This document shows, one piece after another, positions 49,606 through 60,074 of a DNA stretch of 64,000 bases (position 1 is its first letter; each line of letters opens with the position of its first letter). The translations under genes were made by a program, and so were the position numbers. Where the stretch lies: the NCBI RefSeq assembly GCF_900109755.1, contig NZ_FOAR01000009.1:1-64000 (forward strand), in the 5' to 3' direction. A model generated the notes under the pieces. It did no database searches. It saw nothing but the letters and a program-made list of their open reading frames with translations, and was not told the origin of the DNA. The DNA is from Pseudomonas agarici (GTDB lineage: Bacteria > Pseudomonadota > Gammaproteobacteria > Pseudomonadales > Pseudomonadaceae).

Positions 49606-50820
49606 TTGCGCGAAATCGTCCTGATTAACATCACCGGCAGGGATCGTCCGGGTCTCACGGCGGCCATTACCGGCGTGCTGGCACACGGTGGTGTGAACAT
49701 TCTCGACATCGGTCAGGCGGTTATCCACGACACGTTGTCGTTTGGCATCCTGGTTGAAATCCCGAGCACCGAGCCGGCCTCGTCGGTGCTCGCGGATATT
49801 CTGTTCACCGCCCACGCGCTCGACCAGCAGGTGCGCTTCACCTCGGTGTCGCCAGTCGATTACCAACATTGGGTCGACGGCCAGGGCCAGCGGCGCCATA
49901 TCGTTACCCTGCTGACCCGCAAGGTCACGGCCGAGCAGTTGCAAAGAGTGAGTTCGATCACCGCGCGCTACGGACTGAACATCGAGCACATCGACCGCCT
50001 GTCCGGGCGCCTGCTGCTGGACGCTCCGGTTGACCGGGGCAAGGGTTGCATCGAGTTCTCGGTACGCGGCGAGCCGCTCGATGCGCAGGCGCTGCGCGCC
50101 GAATTCCTCGGCGTGGCTCAGGAGCTGAATGTCGACATCGCCTTTCAGGAAGACTCGCTGTTTCGGCGCAATCGGCGCTTGGCGGTGTTCGACATGGACT
50201 CGACGCTGATCGAGGCCGAAGTCATCGACGAGTTGGCCAAGGCGGCGGGCGTGGGTGAGCAGGTGTCGGCGATCACCGAGCGGGCGATGGCTGGTGAACT
50301 GGATTTTCGCGCCAGCTTCAAGGAGCGTCTGGCGCTGCTCAAGGGGCTGGATGTGAGCGTGCTGGATTCGATTGGTGCTTCGCTACGCTTGACCGAAGGG
50401 GCCGAGACCTTGTTCGCCGAGTTGAAGCGCCTGGGTTACAAGACCGCGATCCTCTCAGGCGGCTTTACCTATTTTGCCCGACAGTTGCAGGCAAAACTGG
50501 GTATCGACTACGTGTTTGCCAATGAGCTGGAAGTAGTGGATGGCAAATGTACCGGGGTTGCTATCGAGCCGATCGTCGATGCCCAGCGTAAGGCGGACCT
50601 GCTGCGCGAACTGGCCCACAAGGAGGGCCTATGCCTGGAGCAGACCATTGCGGTCGGTGATGGCGCCAACGACTTGCCGATGCTGGCGATTGCCGGGTTG
50701 GGCGTGGCATTCCGGGCCAAGCCGCTGGTCAGGCAGTCGGCCCAGCAGGCGATCTCCACCCTGGGACTGGATGGAGTGCTGTACCTGCTGGGGTTGCGCG
50801 ATCGCGAAGGGCAGAACTAG
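49606..50820 (+). CDS. serB: Phosphoserine phosphatase
   Basis: Last step of serine synthesis, hydrolysing O-phosphoserine. 404 residues. Two N-terminal ACT-type regions (IVLINITGRDRPGLTAAI first) are followed by the HAD domain with nucleophile FDMDSTLIEAE (Asp196, Asp198), AILSGGF and GDGANDLPML. The start is TTG at 49606 after a GGGGGT ribosome binding site; no ATG fits. The 132 bp before it are shared with the divergent membrane protein gene. Confidence 0.95.
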   Translation: MREIVLINITGRDRPGLTAAITGVLAHGGVNILDIGQAVIHDTLSFGILVEIPSTEPASSVLADILFTAHALDQQVRFTSVSPVDYQHWVDGQGQRRHIVTLLTRKVTAEQLQRVSSITARYGLNIEHIDRLSGRLLLDAPVDRGKGCIEFSVRGEPLDAQALRAEFLGVAQELNVDIAFQEDSLFRRNRRLAVFDMDSTLIEAEVIDELAKAAGVGEQVSAITERAMAGELDFRASFKERLALLKGLDVSVLDSIGASLRLTEGAETLFAELKRLGYKTAILSGGFTYFARQLQAKLGIDYVFANELEVVDGKCTGVAIEPIVDAQRKADLLRELAHKEGLCLEQTIAVGDGANDLPMLAIAGLGVAFRAKPLVRQSAQQAISTLGLDGVLYLLGLRDREGQN

Positions 50821-50870
50821 TTAAGGCTGCGATCATTCCCGTGCGAGGCGTGGGCATGATCGGAGCTTAA
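50821..50870. terminator. Bidirectional hairpin between serB and the PilZ-like gene
   Basis: TTAAGGCTGCGATCAT (50821-50836) faces ATGATCGGAGCTTAA (50856-50870), nearly perfect inverted arms with an inner CCC/GGG pair. The ends read TTAA and provide short T-runs for both convergent genes. Confidence 0.6.
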
Positions 50871-52669
50871 AGCGTTTTCCACAGCGAACCGAAATCTTCT
50901 TCGTGTCCCGTTGTGCCGCTCGTCGCCCATTCGTTGCCGATCGCTACCGGCTGATCGAGCAGTCGATATTCGAACTGATTGAAACCGCCGGTGCTGATCA
51001 AGCGTTTGTTCAGCCTACCGCGGTGTTCGTCGCCATTGGTATTGATCGTCACCTTGTGGCCTTCCTGGAACGGCAGGCGCGGTGTCAGCAGCGTTGCGGG
51101 AACTCCGATGGCGTTGATTTCCGGCAACAACAGGGCACGCAGGTAGTGGCTGTTCTCTTCGTTACCGCGCACCAGTTGCAGGCCACAGGGTTGGGCATGC
51201 GGCGCTATCAGTTCGATCCCCATCTGCGTGCCGCCGCGCACCTGGCGAATCCAGCGTACCACCGCGACGCTCCAGCCTCGAGCCGTCGAATCCTGGAGGC
51301 CGACCAGTTCTCCCGCCTGTAACTGGTCGGGCACTTCCTTGGGCCACACCAGGCAATAGCCACTGGGACTGTGGTTGATGATCTGTAAGCTGAAAATCGG
51401 AAAGTCTTCGGCACTGTTGGCCGCCGCTTGGTTGATCTGGGCCTGCGTGGGGTGATACTGGATTTCCTCGTAGGGCAGCAGGGTATCCGCACTGCCGTGG
51501 CGCTCGGCATCGAAGGCAAGAGCCCAATTGTCCTTTTCGCTGCTGTCGGCCCGTTGCGCGGCGAAATGCGCCGGGCGGCTGGCGTCCGGGCGTTTGAGGA
51601 TCTCGCTGAAGGAGCGTTGCCCGCCCAGGTAGTAGTGCAGGGCGCTCATGCCGATACACAAGGTCAGTTCTCCCTGGCTCGGCGTGCGCTGGAAGGTGCG
51701 CTCGGCCTCTTCGCCCCAGGCGGCGCTAAGGTGTTGCAGGGTGTCCAGGCTCAGCCCCCCAGGCACCGGCAGAGGCGACTCGGCGCGTTGGTCGGCGGGT
51801 AGTTCGAGGTAGTCCTTTATGGCCTTGACCAGTTGCAGGGTGTTGATGCCTACCAGACCCGGCCGTTGTTCGTCGAGCAACAGCGAGGTATATCGCGGTG
51901 GCTCACCGGCTTGCGGAGCAACAGCGAAGAGGCATGAAGCCAGCCCTGCGCCCTGGAGTGTGACTAGCGCGCTCCAGGGTTCGAGGACCTGCGCCAGGCG
52001 GGCGATATTACCCTGACGCATCTGGTTGCTACGCGAACAGCCCAGCAACAACGCGACAATATAAGTCTGCTCGATAGTCAGGGACGGGGTCTGGCTGGCC
52101 AGTTCGTCTCGTACCGGGTTGCCCTGCACCTGATGGGCGATGGCCAACTGGTACAACTGGTGGACGTCGAGCCACAGGCTTTGCGGTATCGGGCTATAGA
52201 GTTGACTGGCTCGGATCAGCGGACCGTTCAGACAATGCAGGGCCCGTTGTATGGCCAGGGTCAGCAGCGCCGCGCGGCTCTTGCGAAAGCGCGAGGCGAC
52301 GCGCATCGCGATCTGCTTGTAACCGATGGCCAGGTGGTTTTGCAGGGCCTGGCAAAGGTTGGCGATCTTGCGTGGGCGCTCATCAAGGACGATGGACTGA
52401 TTGAGGAAGTGGCGCTCCAGGTGCTTGCAGACGTAATACACCTCGGGACGCATCTGTTCGAGCAACTGCAGGCGGTTTTCGCTAGGAGTGAGCAACTGGT
52501 TGAGCTCACCTAGCCCTTGATACAGCAAGCGCGCGGTCTCGCCGAGATTAGCTTTGGGCAGCTCGGCGATCCAACGCTTCAGATCGCGTGGTGTTCCATC
52601 GCAGAATGACAAGCTCAACTGCGTGGGCGTCGGGGCGCGCAACAACAGATCGGGGCTCGGATTGCTCAT
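50867..52669 (-). CDS. PilZ-like domain protein of unknown function
   Basis: About 600 residues from ATG 52669 (MSNPSPDLLLRAPTPTQLSL); frames to 52765 add a less likely 32-residue extension. The first 400 residues are helical and unrecognised. The C-terminal part has NHSPSGYCLVW, fitting the D/N-x-S-x-x-G half of a PilZ c-di-GMP site, followed by beta-rich sequence (VVRWIRQVRGGTQMGIELI). No RxxxR motif was found before it, so c-di-GMP binding is doubtful. It lies between serB and psd, near the place of fimX in P. aeruginosa; fimX itself is not present here. Confidence 0.6.
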   Translation of the reverse strand: MSNPSPDLLLRAPTPTQLSLSFCDGTPRDLKRWIAELPKANLGETARLLYQGLGELNQLLTPSENRLQLLEQMRPEVYYVCKHLERHFLNQSIVLDERPRKIANLCQALQNHLAIGYKQIAMRVASRFRKSRAALLTLAIQRALHCLNGPLIRASQLYSPIPQSLWLDVHQLYQLAIAHQVQGNPVRDELASQTPSLTIEQTYIVALLLGCSRSNQMRQGNIARLAQVLEPWSALVTLQGAGLASCLFAVAPQAGEPPRYTSLLLDEQRPGLVGINTLQLVKAIKDYLELPADQRAESPLPVPGGLSLDTLQHLSAAWGEEAERTFQRTPSQGELTLCIGMSALHYYLGGQRSFSEILKRPDASRPAHFAAQRADSSEKDNWALAFDAERHGSADTLLPYEEIQYHPTQAQINQAAANSAEDFPIFSLQIINHSPSGYCLVWPKEVPDQLQAGELVGLQDSTARGWSVAVVRWIRQVRGGTQMGIELIAPHAQPCGLQLVRGNEENSHYLRALLLPEINAIGVPATLLTPRLPFQEGHKVTINTNGDEHRGRLNKRLISTGGFNQFEYRLLDQPVAIGNEWATSGTTGHEEDFGSLWKTL

Positions 52670-52873
52670 GTAACGGGCCAGCTCCAGCAAAGAAACAACG
52701 TGCGCCATCCGTTGGCGGGGTGACCGTAAGATGGTGGCAATATGATGTTGCAACTCTAACAGCAATACGGGGTGAATGCAGCTTCGTCGGGCGGATTGGC
52801 ATGCGCCCGATTGTCCGCTACGCGCACCCCGTCAGGTGCGAGTTTAGTCGTTCCCGCGAGCTCGTCGAAGTTT

Positions 52874-53737
52874 TCAGGCGCCTGCCGGCAAGCCCAGCCC
52901 CTGGCCCATGGTGACGGGAGAGCCGGCCACCAGGTCTTCGGCCCATTGCACCTGATCGGGACCGAACAGCACGATGGCCGTGGAGCCCAGTTTGAAACGT
53001 CCCAACTCCGCACCCTTTTCCAAGTGGATCGGTGCGCGGGCGGCTTCGTCATAACGCACGCTCTTGCGTTCGCGCTTGGGTGGCGTCACCAGTCCGGCCC
53101 AGACGGTTTCGATCGAGGCGACGATCATCGCGCCGACCAGCACCACGGCCATCGGGCCACGTTCGGTATCGAACAGACAGACCACACGCTCGTTGCGGGC
53201 GAACAGTTCCGGGACGTTTTCGGCGGTGGTCTGGTTGACCGAGAAGATCCGGCCAGGCACGTAGACCATTTCCCGCAAGGTGCCGGCCAGTGGCATGTGT
53301 ACCCGATGGTAGTCCTTGGGCGACAGGTAGATCGTCGCGAAGTTACCGCCCATGAACGGCGCTGCGACACTGGCATCGCCGCCTAACAGCTCAAGGACGC
53401 TGTAGCTGTGGCCCTTGGCCTGGAATACCCGACCATGTTCGATAGGGCCCAGTTGGCTGACGGCACCGTCTGCCGGACAGAGGATCGCTCCCGGCGTCTG
53501 GTCCAGGGGCCGTGCTCCTTCCTTCAGGGCACGGGTGAAGAAGGCGTTGAAGTGCTCGTAGGCGGTCAGGTCTTCCACCAGCGCCTGGGACATGTCCACC
53601 TGGTAGCGTCTGGCAAACCAGGCAGTGAAGGCATTCTTGAACCAGCGCACGCGGCATTCGGCGATACAGCCGGCCAGGCGCGACAGCAGGTGGTGGGGCA
53701 ACAGGTACTGGCTGAGGATGAACAAACACTTTTTCAT
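52874..53737 (-). CDS. psd: Phosphatidylserine decarboxylase proenzyme
   Basis: Makes phosphatidylethanolamine at the inner membrane. 287 residues. The self-cleavage motif [10 protein letters not shown] places the pyruvoyl-forming Ser at about 252. Other family blocks are [11 protein letters not shown] and [13 protein letters not shown]. The rhdA gene ends 18 bp upstream on the same strand, so they share a transcript. Confidence 0.95.
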   Translation of the reverse strand: MKKCLFILSQYLLPHHLLSRLAGCIAECRVRWFKNAFTAWFARRYQVDMSQALVEDLTAYEHFNAFFTRALKEGARPLDQTPGAILCPADGAVSQLGPIEHGRVFQAKGHSYSVLELLGGDASVAAPFMGGNFATIYLSPKDYHRVHMPLAGTLREMVYVPGRIFSVNQTTAENVPELFARNERVVCLFDTERGPMAVVLVGAMIVASIETVWAGLVTPPKRERKSVRYDEAARAPIHLEKGAELGRFKLGSTAIVLFGPDQVQWAEDLVAGSPVTMGQGLGLPAGA

Positions 53738-53755
53738 CAGGGGTCCTTGGAAATC

Positions 53756-54571
53756 TCAAATCTCTACGGGGGTGTCGGGGTGGTTGCCCCATTCGCCCCA
53801 GGAGCCGGCATAACCTTTGACGCGCGGATAACCGAGCGCCTTGGCCACCAGATAGGTGAAGCCGGAACGGTGATGGGTCTGGCAGTGGGTGATGACTTCT
53901 TTGTCCGGGGTGATCCCCAGGCGATCAAGAATCTCCGGCATGTCCTTGCGGATGCGCAGGTTACGGGTTGGGTCCATGCCGGCGGTCCATTCGAAATTCA
54001 CCGCGCCAGGGATATGCCCGCCCTTGGCGGCGAGAGTTTTTTCGCCGCGATACTCCTGTGGGCTGCGGGCATCCCAGATCGCCAGATCGGCGGCGCCCAG
54101 GCGCGATTGCAGGTAGTCGCAGGTAGCGCTCGGCTCGTTGTGCAGGGTCAGGGGCTGCGGGCCGCCGGCTGCCGCCGGGGCGTCGGTGGACAGTGGCAGG
54201 CTTTCGGCTAGCCATGATAGGAGGCCGCCGTCGAGGTAGTGGTAGCGACTGTGGCCGATGACATCCAGCAGCCAGATAAAACGTCCGGCCCAACCGCCGC
54301 CCTCATCGTCGTAGACCACGTAGATCGCCTCCGGGTTGTGGCCCAGTTCGCCGAACAGCGCTTCGAGCGCTGCCTTTGGCGGCAATAGTCCCGGTGCCGG
54401 CGGCTGGCCCAGTTGGGTGCGTTTGGGGTCGACGAAGCGCGCGCCGGGAATATGCCCGTTGGCATAACGGGCACTGCTGGTCAGGTCCACCAGGATCAGT
54501 TCGGGAGTGGTGAGGCGCGGCAACAAGTCGCTGGGCTCAATCACCAGCGGCAAGCCAGAGAAGTCAGGCAT
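53756..54571 (-). CDS. rhdA: Thiosulfate sulfurtransferase (rhodanese)
   Basis: 271 residues with two rhodanese domains. The C-terminal active-site loop is CQTHHRSG, with catalytic Cys at 230, the same loop and position as Azotobacter RhdA. It moves sulfane sulfur from thiosulfate to cyanide or other thiophiles. ATG 54571 has GGAG upstream; a longer frame to 54661 overlaps the HDOD gene and is not supported. Confidence 0.92.
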   Translation of the reverse strand: MPDFSGLPLVIEPSDLLPRLTTPELILVDLTSSARYANGHIPGARFVDPKRTQLGQPPAPGLLPPKAALEALFGELGHNPEAIYVVYDDEGGGWAGRFIWLLDVIGHSRYHYLDGGLLSWLAESLPLSTDAPAAAGGPQPLTLHNEPSATCDYLQSRLGAADLAIWDARSPQEYRGEKTLAAKGGHIPGAVNFEWTAGMDPTRNLRIRKDMPEILDRLGITPDKEVITHCQTHHRSGFTYLVAKALGYPRVKGYAGSWGEWGNHPDTPVEI

Positions 54572-54615
54572 GTGAGGTCTCCTGAACGCAAAAGGGGAAG
54601 ATTGTAGCGCAAGCT

Positions 54616-56154
54616 TCAGGCTCTGCGGTGGGTAAAGGCCTGCAGCGCCCTCTCGATACACTGTGCGGTTTTACCGAAAGCTTGCACAGTGATTTCCGAG
54701 AGCGGCCCGCCTCCCTGGTCGGCCATGATCAGCATGATCACCCGGCCATTGTTGCTCAAAGAGCGCAACAACAAGTGTTCCCCCGCAAACAGGACCCGCA
54801 GGTTGCCGGGCAGGAGGGCGGAAAACCGGGCATTGTTGACCGGCGTCAGACGAATCTGTGCCGGTTGGCTGAGCAGGCGCTGCAAAACGATGTGCTGGCC
54901 CACCTGGAAGATCAGGTTGGCGGCTTCCTTCGGCAAGCCGGCGATCTGATTGACCCGCAGCGCGCTGTGGCTGCGGTCGGCCATCAGGATCATCGTGCGG
55001 CGCATGCCGCAGGCAACCAGTGCGTCGCGGGCCACCGTGGTCAAGTGCATGGCGTTGCTCAAACGCACGGGCTCGGCCAGCAGTTGCGCACAGTGCTGGC
55101 GCCAGATGCCCAGCGCCTCGGAGCTGGGGGCTGAGGCCGGTAGCAGGCTGGCATGCACGCGCCGGACATGCCAGGGCCAGATCAGCGCTTGGGCCGGGTG
55201 CCAGAGATCCTCCATCGAATGCTGATTGGCACTCTGGGCTGCCTGCTGGTGGATCTGTTGTTGTAAGTGCTCCAGCGGCTGTTGCAGGTAAAGGCTCGAC
55301 AGGAGCTGCCAGCGCAGGCAGTGCGGGCTGTTCCAGGCCTGCTGCGCCGCGAGGGCCAGGCCGTTGGCCAGCAGGATGGTATTGGCCGGCTGGTTCAGCC
55401 AGCGGCGCAGGGCCGGATCGGCATCCAGCCGCTGTTGCTGGCGCAGCCGGTCACTGCTGTCGCGGGCGATATGCAGCACCTTGGCCAGCGTGCGCGGTTC
55501 GCTGAGCAGCAACTGATAGCCCTGGCTCACCCAGACCGGCAAGCGCCAGGCATCGGCCAGCCCCTGGCACAACTCCAGCAGGCGGATGCCGAACAATTGC
55601 AGTTCGACGCCGGCGGCTGGCTGGTGTTTGTGCAGTACCCGTAACTCCCAGTCCTCGAGTAGCTTCGGGTGAGTCATCGCCAGCGGCCACAGGGGCGCGA
55701 GAAACAGCAGGCTGCCCCAATGGATATCCTGCCAGAGTCGCGCCAGGCGTGCGGCGAACAGGCCATTGGCCTGCTGGCTGGCATGCTGGCTGATCAGCTG
55801 TATTTGCCGCAGGGCTGCCGGGATGTCCTCCGACGGTCGCGTAGGCAGGCGTTCGAGCAACTCCTCGGTGCGCTTGAGGCCCAGGCGATTGATCGCCACC
55901 TCAAGGCTCTCGGCCGGCTCGGTCATGCTGCCATGGGTGTGCTGGTTGGCTTCGCAGATCACGCTCAGCGCCAGCGCGGGGCTGTCCTGCATCAGCTCGG
56001 CGATGTCACGCAGCGAACTGTGGCGGTCGCGGATCGCCCGGCAGACGCGGTCGTGACTGTCCAGGGGGACAGGCAAGCATACAGCTTGCAACAGCTTCAT
56101 CCAGCCTTGCAGGGTGCTTGGCGTTGAGCTGGAGACAGTCGTTTCATTGGCCAT
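54616..56154 (-). CDS. HDOD domain protein
   Basis: 512 residues. An HDOD-type helical domain lies near the N-terminus (residues about 20-250; LMQDSPALALSVICEANQHT, INRLGLKRTEELLERL). The C-terminal ~150 residues are GAF-like (GMRRTMILMADRSHSALRVN, RVIMLIMADQGG). It lacks a recognisable HD dyad, as is normal for HDOD. Counterpart of PA4955. Such proteins act in signalling, often motility-related. It is divergent from motA across a 210-bp promoter region. Confidence 0.75.
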   Translation of the reverse strand: MANETTVSSSTPSTLQGWMKLLQAVCLPVPLDSHDRVCRAIRDRHSSLRDIAELMQDSPALALSVICEANQHTHGSMTEPAESLEVAINRLGLKRTEELLERLPTRPSEDIPAALRQIQLISQHASQQANGLFAARLARLWQDIHWGSLLFLAPLWPLAMTHPKLLEDWELRVLHKHQPAAGVELQLFGIRLLELCQGLADAWRLPVWVSQGYQLLLSEPRTLAKVLHIARDSSDRLRQQQRLDADPALRRWLNQPANTILLANGLALAAQQAWNSPHCLRWQLLSSLYLQQPLEHLQQQIHQQAAQSANQHSMEDLWHPAQALIWPWHVRRVHASLLPASAPSSEALGIWRQHCAQLLAEPVRLSNAMHLTTVARDALVACGMRRTMILMADRSHSALRVNQIAGLPKEAANLIFQVGQHIVLQRLLSQPAQIRLTPVNNARFSALLPGNLRVLFAGEHLLLRSLSNNGRVIMLIMADQGGGPLSEITVQAFGKTAQCIERALQAFTHRRA

Positions 56155-56364
56155 AATCGAGCGCGATCATCATCACGGTTAACACGCCCGGAACGGGCCT
56201 GGCAGGCGGTGTAACGGCGTCGGCGCGAGGTATTGCGCGGCTTGCTTGCTGATTTTTCGCCTGGACTGGCTATAGTCTGGCGCAGATTCGCCGATAAGGA
56301 GAAGAAGAGATTGATTAACTTCCGAATGTGACCTTGAACCCGACTCAGTAAGTGCTCTGACCCT

Positions 56365-57216
56365 ATGGCTAAAATTATCGGCATCATCGTCGTATTCGCG
56401 AGCGTACTCGGCGGGTACGTGCTCTCCCATGGCAAGATTGCCGCCCTGATCCAGCCCTTCGAGGTGATGATTATCGGGGGGGCCGCCTTTGGTGCGTTCC
56501 TGCAGGCCAACCCCGGCTACATGACCCTGCACGTGGTCAAGAAGTCCCTGGGCATGTTCAGTTCGCGCTTTACCCACACCTTCTATCTCGAGGTGTTGGG
56601 GTTGATCTACGAAATTCTCAACAAGAGCCGCCGTGAAGGCATGATGGCGATTGAAGGCGATATTGAAGAAGCCGCTGCCAGCCCGATCTTCGCCAAGTAT
56701 CCGGCAGTGCTCAAGGACGAGCGTATGACCGCCTACATCTGCGATTACCTGCGCATCATGTCCTCCGGCAACATGGCGCCCCATGAATTGGAAGGGTTGT
56801 TCGACATGGAGCTGTTCAGCCTCAAGGAAGAGCTGGAGCATCCTTCCCATGCAGTGAACGGCATCGCCGACGCCATGCCCGGCTTCGGTATCGTCGCGGC
56901 GGTACTGGGGATCGTGGTGACCATGGCTTCCCTGGGCGAGGGCGACCAAAAGTCCATCGGCCTGCACGTGGGTGCGGCGCTGGTGGGTACCTTCTTCGGT
57001 ATTCTCGCGGCGTATGGCTTCTTTGGCCCGCTGGCGACCTCGTTGTCCCATGACGCCAGGGAAGAACTGAATATCTATGAAGCGATCAAGGCGTCCCTGG
57101 TGGCCTCGGCCTCCGGCATGCCGCCTTCGCTGGCGGTGGAGTTCGGGCGCAAGGTTCTGTATCCGCAGCACCGTCCCAGCTTCGCCGAGCTGGAACAAGC
57201 GGTTCGCGGTCGCTGA
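56365..57216 (+). CDS. motA: Flagellar stator protein MotA
   Basis: 283 residues, four membrane helices. KIIGIIVVFASVLGGYVLSH is helix 1, and the conserved Pro lies in GIADAMPGFGIVAAVLGIVV. The large cytoplasmic loop has the basic/acidic residues that contact FliG (KDERMTAYICDYLRIM region). With MotB it forms the proton-driven stator. It ends 3 bp before motB. Confidence 0.95.
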   Translation: MAKIIGIIVVFASVLGGYVLSHGKIAALIQPFEVMIIGGAAFGAFLQANPGYMTLHVVKKSLGMFSSRFTHTFYLEVLGLIYEILNKSRREGMMAIEGDIEEAAASPIFAKYPAVLKDERMTAYICDYLRIMSSGNMAPHELEGLFDMELFSLKEELEHPSHAVNGIADAMPGFGIVAAVLGIVVTMASLGEGDQKSIGLHVGAALVGTFFGILAAYGFFGPLATSLSHDAREELNIYEAIKASLVASASGMPPSLAVEFGRKVLYPQHRPSFAELEQAVRGR

Positions 57217-57219
57217 GTC

Positions 57220-58260
57220 ATGGAAAACAATCAGCCGATCATTATCAAGCGCGTCAAGCGCTTTGCCGGCAGGCATCATGGCGGTTCCTGGAAAATCGCC
57301 TTCGCCGACTTCGCCACGGCGATGATGGCATTCTTCCTAGTGCTGTGGCTGCTGTCCACGGCCACCCCGGAACAGAAGATCGCCATCGCCGGCTATTTCA
57401 AGGACCCGATCGGTTTCTCCGAGAGCGGTACGCCCTACATCATTGACCTCGGCGGTTCACCAGTGCTGGCACCGGACCAGACCCTCAACCCAGAGGTCAA
57501 GTCCCAGCCGCAACCGGACAAGATCATCGTCGACACCGATCAAGTCGAGAGCATGGCCGAACAGCTGGAAAGGGAGCGCCTGGAGTTGCTGCTACGGGAG
57601 CTGCATAAAAAGGTCGACGAGAGCCCGGAACTGCAAAAATTCAAGGAGCAGATCCAGTTCGAGATCACCCCGGACGGCCTGCGCATCCAGATCATGGACG
57701 CCGAAAACCGGCCGATGTTCGATTCCGGTAGCGCACGCCTGAAGCCTTACTTCGAAGACATCCTGCTGGCCATGGCCGACACCATCAAGGCGGTACCGAA
57801 CAAGATCAGCATCAGCGGTCACACCGATGCCAAGCCGTACTCCGGCACGGGCGACTTCGGCAATTGGGAGCTGTCGGCCAGCCGCGCCAATGCTGCCCGT
57901 CGTGCCCTGGTGGCGGGTACTTATCCGGACACGCAAGTGGCGCGAGTGGTGGGTTATGCCTCGTCGTCGTTGTTCGACAAAGCCAATCCGCTCAATCCAG
58001 TCAACCGTCGCATCGATATCGTGGTGCTGACCAAGAAAGCCCAGAAGGCCATTGAAGGTGAGCAGGGCAGCGATGATGGCAAGCCCGCGCCGGTCCCGAC
58101 TCCGGGCCAGGGCGCGCCGGGCGAAGTGCCTGTCGACCCGAATGCGCTGCCGGCGGACAAGCAACCGCTGCCCGCCCATGAGGTGCGACAACGGTTGAAT
58201 ATCTTCGAGGACGGAGTGCTGAAAATGGATGAGCCGGGCCAACCCAAGGCCGGCTCATGA
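57220..58260 (+). CDS. motB: Flagellar stator protein MotB
   Basis: 346 residues. The single membrane helix FADFATAMMAFFLVLWLLST carries the proton-binding Asp30. A plug/linker region follows, then an OmpA-type peptidoglycan-binding domain (ISGHTDAKPY, ELSASRANAARR) at about 165-275. The Pro/Gly-rich tail after residue 285 is typical of Pseudomonas MotB. Pseudomonads also have the separate MotCD stator elsewhere. Confidence 0.95.
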   Translation: MENNQPIIIKRVKRFAGRHHGGSWKIAFADFATAMMAFFLVLWLLSTATPEQKIAIAGYFKDPIGFSESGTPYIIDLGGSPVLAPDQTLNPEVKSQPQPDKIIVDTDQVESMAEQLERERLELLLRELHKKVDESPELQKFKEQIQFEITPDGLRIQIMDAENRPMFDSGSARLKPYFEDILLAMADTIKAVPNKISISGHTDAKPYSGTGDFGNWELSASRANAARRALVAGTYPDTQVARVVGYASSSLFDKANPLNPVNRRIDIVVLTKKAQKAIEGEQGSDDGKPAPVPTPGQGAPGEVPVDPNALPADKQPLPAHEVRQRLNIFEDGVLKMDEPGQPKAGS

Positions 58261-58302
58261 GCGAAGCCACAAGAGCGTCCTCCACGAGGTATCGGTAGTC
58301 GC

Positions 58303-59334
58303 TCAGTAGCCTTCTTGCGGCAAGCTGGCAATGATCGAGCGGTAACTATTCATTCGCTGCTGTTGCACGCGGCCATCTTCCAGGGCTTTGAGCAGAGCGC
58401 AGCCGGGTTCGCGATCATGTTTACAGTCGCGGAAGCGGCAGGTGCCGATCAGGTCGTTGAACTCGATAAAACCGGCTTCGACGTCGGCGCGGCTGACATG
58501 TCCCAGGCCGAATTCGCGAATCCCCGGAGAGTCGATCAGCTCACCGCCTCCTGGGAAATGGAACAACCGCGCGGTGGTGGTGGTATGGGTGCCTTGGCCG
58601 GACAGTTCGGAGAGTGGGCCGACGCGGGTGTCTACCTCGGGTAGCAGGCTGTTGACCAGCGAGGATTTGCCGACCCCGGACTGGCCGACGAACACGCTGA
58701 TGCGCCCGTCCAGTTGGTGTTGCAGTTGTTCCATGCCGTTGCCCTGGTGGGCCGAGACCTCCAGCAAGGGATAACCCAATTGCCGATAGACGGTCAGCAG
58801 CGCATTCAGCGCCGCCGCGTTGTGCTCGTCGATCAGGTCGAACTTGTTCAACAGCAGCAACGGTCGGATGCCGGCATGTTCGGCGGCCACCAGATAACGG
58901 TCGATCAGGTTGGCATGGGGCTCGGGTAGCGGCGCGAAGACGATGACGATCATGTCGACGTTGGCCGCCACCGGCTTGAGCAGGCCGCGGCTGTCCGGAC
59001 GCTTGAGTTCGGTGGTGCGCGGCAGTTGCGCGACGATCACGCCGATGCCCTGGTTGCCGGCGCGCCAGACCACCTGGTCGCCGGTCACCAGCGCCGGCAG
59101 GTTGGCCCGCAGATGGCAGCGGAACACCTGACCCTTGAGCTCGCCCTCCAACGCCTCGACTTCGACCTGCACGCCGAAGTGAGCGATCACCAGGCCGGTC
59201 TGCTCAGCCCCCAGGTCGCCGCCCTCCAACGCTTCTACCGCCTGGGATTCGCGTTTGGCGGCGCGTGCGGCGCGTTCGCCCTGGATCTTTTCGATGCGCC
59301 AGTTCTGGCGGCGATTGAGCTGGCGTTTGGCCAT
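58303..59334 (-). CDS. rsgA: Ribosome small-subunit maturation GTPase
   Basis: 343 residues, circularly permuted GTPase acting late in 30S assembly. N-terminal OB fold; G4 motif LLNKFDLID precedes the P-loop [14 protein letters not shown] and the [11 protein letters not shown] switch. C-terminal zinc site [14 protein letters not shown]. It is divergent from orn by 110 bp and convergent with motB. Confidence 0.95.
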   Translation of the reverse strand: MAKRQLNRRQNWRIEKIQGERAARAAKRESQAVEALEGGDLGAEQTGLVIAHFGVQVEVEALEGELKGQVFRCHLRANLPALVTGDQVVWRAGNQGIGVIVAQLPRTTELKRPDSRGLLKPVAANVDMIVIVFAPLPEPHANLIDRYLVAAEHAGIRPLLLLNKFDLIDEHNAAALNALLTVYRQLGYPLLEVSAHQGNGMEQLQHQLDGRISVFVGQSGVGKSSLVNSLLPEVDTRVGPLSELSGQGTHTTTTARLFHFPGGGELIDSPGIREFGLGHVSRADVEAGFIEFNDLIGTCRFRDCKHDREPGCALLKALEDGRVQQQRMNSYRSIIASLPQEGY

Positions 59335-59444
59335 GGGTGTTCCGTATCGTTGAATCGGCGGGGAAGGTCGAGCGGTCGCGAGTTTAGCACGCCCGGCAAG
59401 CGCGGCCTGCGCTAAACTGTGCGGCTATGTCGAGGAGCCAACTC

Positions 59445-59987
59445 ATGCTAAACCCACAGAACCTGATCTGGATTGACCTGGAGATGACCGGCCTGAATCC
59501 GGACACCGACGTCATCATCGAAATGGCGACGATCGTCACCGACAGCAACCTCAACACCCTGGTCGAAGGCCCGGTGATCGCGATCCATCACAGTGATGAA
59601 ATCCTCGCCGGCATGGATGAGTGGAACACCCGCCAGCACGGCGGTTCGGGCCTGACCCAGCGCGTGCGCGAAAGCCGCATCGGCATGGCCGAGGCCGAGG
59701 CGCGGACCATCGCCTTCCTGGAACAGTGGGTGCCCAAGGGCAAGTCGCCGATCTGCGGCAACAGTATCTGCCAGGATCGTCGCTTTCTCGCCCGGCATAT
59801 GAAGGCCCTGGAAAGCTATTTCCACTACCGCAACCTGGATGTCTCGACTCTCAAGGAGTTGGCCGCCCGCTGGGCACCGGACGTGCGTGACAGCTTCCAG
59901 AAGGGCAGCACGCACCTGGCGCTGGACGATATCCGCGAGTCGATCGCCGAGCTGCAGCATTACCGCAAGCACTTCATCAAGTTCTGA
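59445..59987 (+). CDS. orn: Oligoribonuclease
   Basis: Degrades 2-5 nt RNAs and, in pseudomonads, the dinucleotide pGpG from c-di-GMP turnover. 180 residues from ATG 59445 (AGGAG 7 bases upstream), the standard length; a start at 59427 would add six residues. DEDDh motifs: IDLEMTGL (Asp11, Glu13), [12 protein letters not shown], and the late His-Asp in [12 protein letters not shown]. Confidence 0.96.
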   Translation: MLNPQNLIWIDLEMTGLNPDTDVIIEMATIVTDSNLNTLVEGPVIAIHHSDEILAGMDEWNTRQHGGSGLTQRVRESRIGMAEAEARTIAFLEQWVPKGKSPICGNSICQDRRFLARHMKALESYFHYRNLDVSTLKELAARWAPDVRDSFQKGSTHLALDDIRESIAELQHYRKHFIKF

Positions 59988-60074
59988 TCCGCACCGGTGC
60001 TTACCGCGCTGCGCTCTTTTGGGGCGCGGCGCAAGCCAGTAGACTGCGGGCCTTCTCCTGCCCGGATCGCCATC

